Shown here piece by piece: positions 18,401 through 25,259 of a stretch of 36,099 bases of DNA. The stretch comes from Leptospira_B sp964571605 (GTDB lineage Bacteria; Spirochaetota; Leptospiria; Leptospirales; Leptospiraceae): positions 1 to 36,099 of the forward strand of contig CAZNCS010000014.1 of NCBI GenBank assembly GCA_964571605.1, read 5' to 3'. Below the pieces are notes generated by a model. It was not told where the DNA came from, did no database searches, and worked only from the letters and a program-made list of their open reading frames with translations. Both the position numbers and the translations under genes were made by a program. How positions within the stretch are numbered: position 1 is the first letter of the stretch; each line of letters starts with the position of its first letter.

Positions 18401-20030
18401 TCGTGGTGCGAATTCCGTCGAAGGATTTGATTCCTCGGATATGCAATTTAGATTCGCCCAGTGTTGGAGCAACTTCGGCAAAATCGATTACATAGTTTTC
18501 AAATTCGATTTCCTTTCCTGAACAGGAAAGTTTTTTGAGGGCTTTTTCCAGAGAGATTCCGGGAGCCAAGGAATCTGCGGAAGAAGCCTTACAGATATCC
18601 GAGTTATTTGCACCAACTACATCGAAAGCAGCGACCCTATAGATTTCTCTTTTATTCGGTCCAAAGATTTTTACGAGAGAGGTTCTTCCCTTTGCATTCT
18701 CTTCGATGATCTTCAAATTTTCTCCGCTAAAATTCAGTAGAGAAGATCTATAATTGGAATCCTTCACATGGGTCATTTCATAATCTACGATAAAGATTTT
18801 AGGATTGTAACCTGATGCAACTGCTCTCTCGACCTCGTTACTATTTAAATTCGTTAATTCGATCACATAGGGGCCGAATTCGGTTCCTCCATACACTTCG
18901 ATTTCAAAATTACTTCCGTCCGCGTTAGTAAGTTCGAAACTGTGTACAGGAATTAATTCTCCTTTTGGTGTTTCAAACATCAAAGAGCAAAGAATATGAC
19001 TTACTTTCACCGGCATATTTACGGAATCGTTTTTGATGTACAGTGCCGCACGGACGTAACCGCCGAGTGAGCTTGTGTGGAAACTGTCTTGGCTTTTTAC
19101 GGATTTTTCGGATCTATAATTTCTTGCCTTTTGGCTGGAAGAATTTGATTTTAAGTTTAAGGAATCCGAATCTAAATTATTTTTGAAAGGACGATCCGCC
19201 CATTTGGTTGTAGTCGTGGATAAGGAGTTACTTGCTTCCCAACTATTATTAAAACTCGCTCCATAATTGACTCCTGCGGATACTGCTGCCGTGTCCACAG
19301 ACGCGCCAAATTCGATACTTCCGCCTAGGCTAGCCCCCAGTTTACTGGAACTACTGTATTGGTCCTGGAATTGTACCGTTTTCAAATTGAGTTCGCTCTG
19401 GTGAATCTTATCAGTTCCCTCTGATTTTCCAGATTCAAAATCATCCGAATTGATTTCACTATCAATGAGTTCTGTATTATGAGTAACCTCTTGCTCGATG
19501 GCGACTTTCATTGTAATAGGAGGAGCGATCACGGATTCTATTTGCGGATAATCGGCAATCCAAACATTCGTAGTAGTTTCGTTCGAATTTAGAATTCCGT
19601 CTCCGTCAAAATCATTTATGATTGTAGTTCCGGTTGGATCGATTGCTCCACCCAAGGCAGCAGCCTTTACTTTGGTTCCCGGAGGAAGTGTGAATAAATT
19701 ATTCACAGGAACTACCGGGACACCACCACCTGGAATCCCGCCTTTATCCGTGATCAGAGGAACCTGTTTAGCGACTAACCAAGTGGCCTTGGAAAGATTC
19801 ACGTCACCCTTGCCCCAAATTCCCCAATCGGATAAACAGGAAAATAATGGGAGTGTGACTAATAAGAATAAAAATCGCAATCCGATTTTATAGCAGGTAT
19901 TTCCGTAATATTTATTTTCCATAATGTAGTTCATTCCTGTATTAAGATGACGGTCTGTTTTTGAACTCACATTCGTCGGAAGGGAGTTGGATGCAGATAT
20001 AGTTTGGTTTGAGAGATTAAAGATTTTCAT
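15402..20030 (-). CDS. large lipoprotein with protective-antigen-like pore unit, paralogue B
   Basis: A 1,542-residue paralogue of the gene upstream. The lipobox 'PLFSC' (Cys65) is followed by 'LSDWGIWGKGDVNLSKATW', nearly the same as in its twin. A DxDxDG-E calcium motif (140-151), 'IADYP' (158-162), a Ser/Gly/Ala-rich alternating segment (about 222-275), 'TKWADRPFKNN' (275-285), 'YVRAALYIKN', 'ISLEKALKKL' and 'GKEIEFENYVIDF' match, in order, landmarks of anthrax protective antigen domains 1'-2. The C-terminal ~600 residues contain repeated 'W.dsaGIayGR'-like strands (perhaps a beta-propeller) and end 'ERDYTIKANITY'. The frame starts 50 residues before the hydrophobic core, which is long for a lipoprotein signal; Met37 (AGGA 12 bases upstream) may be the true start, although the first Met also has GAGAG. 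Gap of 15 bases from the twin and 46 to the RHS gene. Function inferred. Confidence 0.8.
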   Translation of the reverse strand: MKIFNLSNQTISASNSLPTNVSSKTDRHLNTGMNYIMENKYYGNTCYKIGLRFLFLLVTLPLFSCLSDWGIWGKGDVNLSKATWLVAKQVPLITDKGGIPGGGVPVVPVNNLFTLPPGTKVKAAALGGAIDPTGTTIINDFDGDGILNSNETTTNVWIADYPQIESVIAPPITMKVAIEQEVTHNTELIDSEINSDDFESGKSEGTDKIHQSELNLKTVQFQDQYSSSSKLGASLGGSIEFGASVDTAAVSAGVNYGASFNNSWEASNSLSTTTTKWADRPFKNNLDSDSLNLKSNSSSQKARNYRSEKSVKSQDSFHTSSLGGYVRAALYIKNDSVNMPVKVSHILCSLMFETPKGELIPVHSFELTNADGSNFEIEVYGGTEFGPYVIELTNLNSNEVERAVASGYNPKIFIVDYEMTHVKDSNYRSSLLNFSGENLKIIEENAKGRTSLVKIFGPNKREIYRVAAFDVVGANNSDICKASSADSLAPGISLEKALKKLSCSGKEIEFENYVIDFAEVAPTLGESKLHIRGIKSFDGIRTTIPCDPTEKVGSDGVTRTACVQKPISQWSETQLETAGVWTVYSKGKYYSPTTYYLDNENSSNPTKRLFDTGATLPAYMVKSLESTVWPGDTYDIVFVSAKDLIKKQKQFGTNPLETGKEFTLNTTWDLTSLGAHPYYADKNSMFLGDAGFGEQVRLQVKIDKTNYLNPNFGIPQSAGLSQFYSNFTYNNQKSENKFEINQVWDFEVSLGFGGTRTDWIHIHRDVVDSSDTSAGSEFKIKNCGRSANFEDQTFTLCFQLPQKHPYVDAQNSLIKLYIRPSLNSAYRRTAWPLRYSEVRKVQANLYTPALKTDTSILLSASSIINSGSSSFQTGDVLRIAGDSNTYTISNTPVQQLCEPNTANLAQCLKINLNSAILNESARTTSVYVLAGLTAPNMRLSVENTFATAWNVQYLTPPVAGLWETPQFLPLVDTPVNCSSNLYHPSCLGFNTDSTVLNWLGGYNTGVAHWNSWSDGGNLLNYLTNGLTTLVTNTGKIFRLENIYQDFDFSPNTSLVNIPTEVTNVSNGNGQILSVWKVGTDLFGKAYDPKLGASSNVIQLNSTPLTGKYVVKGTPVSSGGILLIYETGNIVTGGSILFTDVSFYVDQSVGNLNPVQIWVGSSGTVVSGRIYAPGAATSSIDFASAYGDERYFAFWNSAPAGTTVAQTGNYRVLQRSSGIISVSTPSNAAFYVSPAATSNRLQIAASGGNMGLVAYIYSVGTTSYTIYSNGIDSAGGGVFADTKKLIVETVTGTGLVAPTPNMSDFTYSNTGTGLVSWIDSAGIAYGRVRTINSQDISGTGGVLLGTAKFTIDQESPAVAVSNLKITLAESYALATYNKGTHVYVRPISLIDGTPATTSALQMDVSSATSKKAGGTVYANLNGVQKFFTFWEHSEGSPVKKSIRGRFGNLQDLTKPEGTAELFVSTTNSYDQSSPTGGIGIWSNSGIYEGSAFVAWLSADPAKPIIRGASVNLKNAYSLPYGVNNFFVAPLIERDYTIKANITY

Positions 20031-20045
20031 TTTTATTTACTCTCG

Positions 20046-23000
20046 TTAAAATGATATCTTGGCTTTAAGGGTATAATCTCGTTCCACCAAAGGTGACACG
20101 AAAAAATTATTCAAACCGTATGGAAGACTTGGTGGGTTTATTAAATCTACAACTTGTCCTTTAATAGTTGGTAGTGTCGGATTCCCGGCCAGCCAGGTGA
20201 TAAATGTTTTTGCTCGGAGGGAGCTATCGGTTTCTACCCATCTATGTTCCGTGATGACTGGGGCGGTTTGGTCATAGTCGTTGGTTTTACTTATAATTAA
20301 TTCCGAAGTTCCTTCCGGCTTGGAAAGATCGAAAAGATTTCCAATTCTCGCTCGGATGGATTTTTTAGATGAGGTAGGATCTGTATGTTCCCAGGTAGTT
20401 ACAAATTTTGGAACACTATTCACGTAAGTCAGAGCGGTGCTACCTATCTTTCTTGCACCGGCCGTTGTGGCAGAGTCCATTGCCAAAGGACTACCTTGGA
20501 GGATTCCTTCGGTCAGATAAACGGCTCTTGCATAAACTCTCGTGCTTGCGCCGCTACCTTTCGTATAAGTCGCTAATGCATGAGGGGTAACATACCAAGG
20601 AGAAAATTTAAACGTAGTTCCTGTGATTCCAGTATCTAAGGTGAGGTTGCTTCCTCCAATGAATGCACCTCGATTGGTACTGTCTAAGTCAATTCCTCTA
20701 CCAAAAATAACTCCTGCAGTATCCAGCCACGCGATAAAACCGCGAGGACGAATTGTATTAGGCATTGTGTCTGGAATATATCCTATAATAGGATTTAAGG
20801 ATTGAATGAATCCGGAAGCCGACGCAACAACAGTTCGCACTGTGCTAAATATTGGGGGGCCACCAGTAAAAATAGAATCAGAGAAGTCATATACTTCGGT
20901 GAAAATTGAATATATCGGAGTGGTTGTTCCGGAAAGCTGCGCATAAGAAATAATTGCATCATTCGAATTGATGTCAATGGCGACGAATAATTTTGGACTT
21001 AATATCCCCGAAGCGGGAGCCCAAAGTGGGCTCGCAGCCGGGGCCCCACCAACCATATTGAAGTCGAATGGAGCAGTTGTTGTAGCTACTGCATTTCCAT
21101 TTCCTGCTTTTGTAAATGGTCTTCCTTTTCCGTAATATTGTATATTAGCCCCTAATGTAGAATGATTCCACACAACAATCCCATTCGCTCCCGATACTGC
21201 CATGTCCCAGGATGAATTACTTCCGGTAGCAAACGCTCTATTATTTACGATTAATCCAGCTGCAGTTGCGGAAAGAACTCCGTTCGTATCTATCGCCAAG
21301 CGCTGGACATAAATTGAATCAGTAGCATTGGTCGTCGTAGCCTCGTAAACTACGTAGATCTCATCGTCACTCTTAGCGAGAAACTTGCCAGTGGCGGCGT
21401 TAGCACTATTAATTAAAATTTGATTAGAAGTAGCACCGGTTTTTAGGTTATAGGCTCTCGCATATAAACTATTATTAACTTTCCAGATAGTTACGTTTTG
21501 ACCTGTTCTGGTTCGTACCGTGAGAGGTTCGCTAGGTGCTGTAGAAGCTACATTATCATTTACGGCAATGTCGTTTGTATTTGTTTCTAATCTGTAAATT
21601 TTTCCACTGGTTGTAGGCGGAAGTGATGGGAGTCCGCCGGATAAGAAGTTTACAAAATTTCCACCATCCGCCCAGGAATTCCAATGGGCGACTCCTTGGT
21701 TAAAACCTCCGATCCAATTCAAAACAGTAAAGTCTATGTTAAAGCCAATACAACTTGGATGAAAAAGATTACCAGAACATGTAACTGTCCCATTCCCTGT
21801 AAGCAATGGAAGATACTGTCGAGTTTCCCAAAGCCCGGTTGCTGGAGGGTTAGCAGAATAATAAGAATTCCAGTCTGTGAAAAAACCAGTTTCTTGAGTG
21901 AGTCGGACATTCGGAGAGCTTAACCCGGCAAGAACATAAACGGAGGCTGCTCTTCGACTCGCCATTTTAAGTGCCGGGCTGACAGTAATCTTTTTACAAA
22001 GGGCCGTATTCGAAGTATTCGGTTCGCATTGTTGCTCGACAATTGCTTGCGTAATGTTATAAGTATTTGGGTCGCCCAAAATGCGAAGTATATCTCCGCT
22101 TTGGAACATACTTCCTCCATCCGTTACGATACTGTTTGTAGTAACGAGAATATTTGTTTCGTCTTTGTTTGCTATAGTGAATAGGTTCCCTTGGACTTTT
22201 CGCACTTCAGAGTATCGTAACGGCCAGGCGGTTCTACGATACGCGCTATTTAAAGCAGGGCGAATATACAACTTAATGATGCTGACAGACTCGTCCACCG
22301 ACGGGTGTTTTTTAGGCATCTGGATACAAAGGGAGAATGTTTGGTTGGTATGATCTAAGGTTTTTCCACAATCTCTGATTCTGAAATCAACATCGCTACC
22401 GCTGTAATCTGAGGACACAATATCTCTCCGGACATGAATCCAATCGGTTCGAGATCCGCCAAACCCAAGGCTTACTTCAAAGTCAAAAACCTGTTCCAAA
22501 CTATATCTATCTTCCGTTATTTTTGAATACGTATATGCAAAATCCGTAAAATATTGGAAAATTCCACCGCTTTGTGGAGTTCCAAAATTTGCATTTAGAT
22601 AATGAGTATTCTCGAGTTTTAAATCTAATTGTACTTTTTCACGAAACCCAGCGTCTCCCAATAATAAGGAATGTGTTCCAGGATAGTAAGGGTGGTCGCC
22701 CAAATCGGAGAGGTCCCATGCTGTATTTAATTTGTAATCCAATCCGGTCTCAATTGGGTTCGATCCGAATTGATTTTCCTTTTCGAGTAAGTCTTTAAAG
22801 GAAATGTAAACTATATCGTAAGTGTCTCCCGCCCAAATTAGGGAACTTATGCCTTTAAGCATAGCAGCAGGGACTGTCGCCGTCGGATCGAAAATTCTTT
22901 TAGTAAGATTTGGTTCTTGACCGTCCACGTAGTAAGAAGTAGGGGAGTAGTACTTTCCTTTGGAATACACGGCCCAAAGCCCGGAGGATTCCACTTGCTC

Positions 23001-24593
23001 GGTAGTCCATTGGCTGATCGGTTTTTGCACGCAGGCTTTTCGTGTAACACCGTCGGATCCGATTTTCTCAACCGTATCACAAGGGAAACTTGTTTTGATT
23101 CCACCCAAGGACGCGATTCCACGTACATGCACCTTAGATTCTCCGAGAGTCGGGGCGATCTCGGCAAAGTCCATTACGTAATCTGCAAACTGTATCTCCG
23201 TACCGGAGCAAGAAATTCTTTTCAGGGCATTTTCCAAAGAAATTCCAGGAGAGACCGTAGAGGCAGAAGTGACTTTACAGATATCGGAATTATTTGCGTC
23301 GGAGGTCTCGAATGCGGTGACCCTATGCATTTCGCGTTTGTTCGGGCCGACGATTTTTATAAGGGCTGTTCTGCCCTTGGCGTTTTCTTCTACAATTTTT
23401 AAATTGTCCCCGGAAAAGTTCAAAAGCACGGAACGATAATTGGAGTCCTGCACATGAGTCATTTCATAATCTACAATGTAGATTTTCGGGTTGTATCCTA
23501 AGGCCACTGCTCGCTCCACTTCATGACCATTCAGCTTCAAAAGTTCGATCACATAGGGACCAAATTCAGTATCACCGTACACTTCGATTTCGAATGGGCT
23601 ACCATCCGCTTTCTGTAGTTTAAAACTTGCTACCGGAATCAGCTCACCAGTAGGCGATTCAAACATTAAGGAACATAATATATTCTTAAGTTTTACCGGC
23701 ATATTGACAGAATTATTCTTTATATAAAGAGCCGCTCGAACATATCCTCCGTCGGGTTTTGTCGTTAAGGTTGAATGTGCATCGTTCGATCGATCCGAAC
23801 GATATTTTCTCGCGTTTTGACTTGAAGAGTTCGCCTTTAAATTTTGAGCATCCGAATCTGAATTATTTTTAAAAGGACGATCCGCCCATTTAGTCGTTGT
23901 GGCAGAAACCGAGTTTGCTGCTTCCCAGCTGGCGCTTGCGCTCGCTCCAAAGTTCATCCCGACTTCCACGGGACCCACTCCACCTTTTACTCCATAGCTC
24001 ACGCTGGCGCTTTGCGAAGCGGAGGCCTCCGTCGATTGACTGAATTGGTCCTGGAATTGAACGGTTCGCAGGTTCAATTCCGTTTGGTGAATTTTTTCCG
24101 ATCCTTCCGTTTTGCCGGATTCGAAATCATCCGAATTAATCTCGTTGTTAATGTCTTCTCGGATCGAGGTTCCTTCTTGCCAAACGGTAACTTTCATTGT
24201 GATTGGTGCCGCAATGGAAGATTCGACTACCGGATAATCGGCAACCCAAACATTCGTGGTTGTTTCATTAATATTTAATATACCGTCTCCGTCAAAATCG
24301 GCGCCTAATGTAGTACCGGTCGGATCGATTGCACCACCCAAGGATTTCATACTTACTTTTTTTCCGGGAGCGACGGTAAATAAATCATCAAGGGGAGTAA
24401 CGGCAGCGCCTCCGCCAGGAACCCCGCCCTTGTCGATGATAAGAGGAACGCTTTCTGCGACCAACCAAGTGGCCCGAGCTAGATTGACATTGCCTCGATT
24501 GCCAAAGCCCCAATCGCTCAAACACGAAAATATTGGAAGAATAATTATAAGAAGAATGAACCGTTTACAAAAGTAGAGAGCAGCAGTGCGCAT
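20046..24593 (-). CDS. large lipoprotein with protective-antigen-like pore unit, paralogue A
   Basis: First gene of the toxin-like operon, about 1,515 residues. I place the start at the fourth codon of the longest frame (which begins at 24602), because AGAGG touches that first ATG but is 9 bases from the second. Residue numbers use the longest frame. Lipobox 'PIFSC' (Cys27). Landmarks shared with protective antigen / binary toxin B: calcium loop 'DFDGDGILNINE' (102-113), 'ADYPVVES' (121-128), a Ser/Ala/Gly alternating hairpin (about 186-236), 'KWAD' (238-241), strand 'YVRAALYIKNNSVNMPV', 'RTALIKIVGPNKREMHRVTAF' in two parts (411-431), helix 'GISLENALKRI' (453-463) and 'GTEIQFADYVMDF' (467-479). 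The last ~600 residues hold 'FIAWLDTAGVIFGR'-type repeats, possibly receptor-binding. It may be what databases call a LIC12048-type Leptospira lipoprotein (name recalled, not checked). Confidence 0.8.
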   Translation of the reverse strand: MRTAALYFCKRFILLIIILPIFSCLSDWGFGNRGNVNLARATWLVAESVPLIIDKGGVPGGGAAVTPLDDLFTVAPGKKVSMKSLGGAIDPTGTTLGADFDGDGILNINETTTNVWVADYPVVESSIAAPITMKVTVWQEGTSIREDINNEINSDDFESGKTEGSEKIHQTELNLRTVQFQDQFSQSTEASASQSASVSYGVKGGVGPVEVGMNFGASASASWEAANSVSATTTKWADRPFKNNSDSDAQNLKANSSSQNARKYRSDRSNDAHSTLTTKPDGGYVRAALYIKNNSVNMPVKLKNILCSLMFESPTGELIPVASFKLQKADGSPFEIEVYGDTEFGPYVIELLKLNGHEVERAVALGYNPKIYIVDYEMTHVQDSNYRSVLLNFSGDNLKIVEENAKGRTALIKIVGPNKREMHRVTAFETSDANNSDICKVTSASTVSPGISLENALKRISCSGTEIQFADYVMDFAEIAPTLGESKVHVRGIASLGGIKTSFPCDTVEKIGSDGVTRKACVQKPISQWTTEQVESSGLWAVYSKGKYYSPTSYYVDGQEPNLTKRIFDPTATVPAAMLKGISSLIWAGDTYDIVYISFKDLLEKENQFGSNPIETGLDYKLNTAWDLSDLGDHPYYPGTHSLLLGDAGFREKVQLDLKLENTHYLNANFGTPQSGGIFQYFTDFAYTYSKITEDRYSLEQVFDFEVSLGFGGSRTDWIHVRRDIVSSDYSGSDVDFRIRDCGKTLDHTNQTFSLCIQMPKKHPSVDESVSIIKLYIRPALNSAYRRTAWPLRYSEVRKVQGNLFTIANKDETNILVTTNSIVTDGGSMFQSGDILRILGDPNTYNITQAIVEQQCEPNTSNTALCKKITVSPALKMASRRAASVYVLAGLSSPNVRLTQETGFFTDWNSYYSANPPATGLWETRQYLPLLTGNGTVTCSGNLFHPSCIGFNIDFTVLNWIGGFNQGVAHWNSWADGGNFVNFLSGGLPSLPPTTSGKIYRLETNTNDIAVNDNVASTAPSEPLTVRTRTGQNVTIWKVNNSLYARAYNLKTGATSNQILINSANAATGKFLAKSDDEIYVVYEATTTNATDSIYVQRLAIDTNGVLSATAAGLIVNNRAFATGSNSSWDMAVSGANGIVVWNHSTLGANIQYYGKGRPFTKAGNGNAVATTTAPFDFNMVGGAPAASPLWAPASGILSPKLFVAIDINSNDAIISYAQLSGTTTPIYSIFTEVYDFSDSIFTGGPPIFSTVRTVVASASGFIQSLNPIIGYIPDTMPNTIRPRGFIAWLDTAGVIFGRGIDLDSTNRGAFIGGSNLTLDTGITGTTFKFSPWYVTPHALATYTKGSGASTRVYARAVYLTEGILQGSPLAMDSATTAGARKIGSTALTYVNSVPKFVTTWEHTDPTSSKKSIRARIGNLFDLSKPEGTSELIISKTNDYDQTAPVITEHRWVETDSSLRAKTFITWLAGNPTLPTIKGQVVDLINPPSLPYGLNNFFVSPLVERDYTLKAKISF

Positions 24594-24633
24594 CAACAAC
24601 ATCCTCTGAATCCGTATTTATCAAAAATATTGT

Positions 24634-24675
24634 CTCACTCTACATTTGTGAGCGGACAAAATTCACTCAAGTGAG
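24634..24675. promoter_or_regulatory. cluster of CTCAC/GTGAG half-sites before the operon
   Basis: CTCAC (24634-24638), GTGAG (24648-24652) and the perfect arm pair TCACT-ca-AGTGA (24663-24674) lie 32-73 bases upstream of the first start codon. The stretch TTGTGAGCGGA (24646-24656) also matches part of the classical lac operator, perhaps by chance. Repeated inverted half-sites close to a start are compatible with a repressor or activator site. Confidence 0.3.
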
Positions 24676-24882
24676 CAAATTTTTTTGACTTGAATCCTTT
24701 TTTTGGTCACAGAATCGCAAAAATTAGAAAATAAATGCAATAGTCTGAAATCTATTGTGCTGACAGTCGCGAAAAGGAGCGTTATTTGTCGAATATTTTC
24801 ATGGAAACATTAAAAAAAAATGTACATTGCGCATTATTTTGGGAACCTTTTTTGAAAATTTTGGACGTACGAAGTATTTTTT

Positions 24883-24896
24883 ATCCCATATGGGAT
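24883..24896. promoter_or_regulatory. 14-bp perfect palindrome, candidate operator
   Basis: ATCCCATATGGGAT is perfectly self-complementary and sits inside AT-rich spacer about 290 bases upstream of the toxin-like operon. The factor is unknown. Confidence 0.3.
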
Positions 24897-25211
24897 TATT
24901 ATTTTGATTATTGATTCAAGTTTTATTGTTAAAAATAAAGTTTGTTATTTTGGTCGTAATCAAATTGTAATTTTGTTATCAATCGACCGTTGGTATATTT
25001 CTGGGATTTAATTATCGAATTTTGGCGAAATTCAATAATTAATTTACTATATTATGATAAATTGATGGATTGTTTCACTAATTTCATTTGAAAAATTCGG
25101 ATTTCCTCCGAACAAGTTTTGTCGAAGAGCTTGGCTTAAGCGAAAAGGGATCCTTATTGGATGGAGGACCAAGAAATTGTATTTGTAGAAAGGCGATTTG
25201 GTCTTAAATTT

Positions 25212-25247
25212 CTCCTTCCTTTTCCCTGTTTTTGAGAAAGGAAGGAG
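25212..25247 (-). terminator. terminator hairpin of the TonB-dependent receptor
   Basis: CTCCTTCCTTT pairs perfectly with AAAGGAAGGAG (11 bp, 14-base loop), starting 12 bases after the receptor stop codon. On the minus strand it is followed by AAATTTAAG, so the T-run is short. Confidence 0.65.
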
Positions 25248-25259
25248 GGGGCTTAAGTT

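Larger units (their letters stand above)
24603..25204. other. AT-rich promoter region of the toxin-like operon
   Basis: No gene. This is the most AT-rich stretch of the window and must hold the operon promoter, though no convincing -35/-10 pair was found. It contains repeated CTCAC/GTGAG elements at 24634-24675, a perfect 14-bp palindrome ATCCCATATGGGAT at 24883-24896, and small hairpins GAATTT/AAATTC (25017-25033) and TTCGGA/TCCGAA (25096-25112). Confidence 0.45.

Noticed and set aside
22917..23402. 161-codon plus-strand frame
   Set aside because: Antisense shadow of the PA-like paralogue A, whose coding sense is clear from homology to its twin.
24646..24672. lac-operator-like sequence
   Set aside because: Only 11 continuous bases match and no LacI-family gene is present; kept only as part of a general operator cluster.
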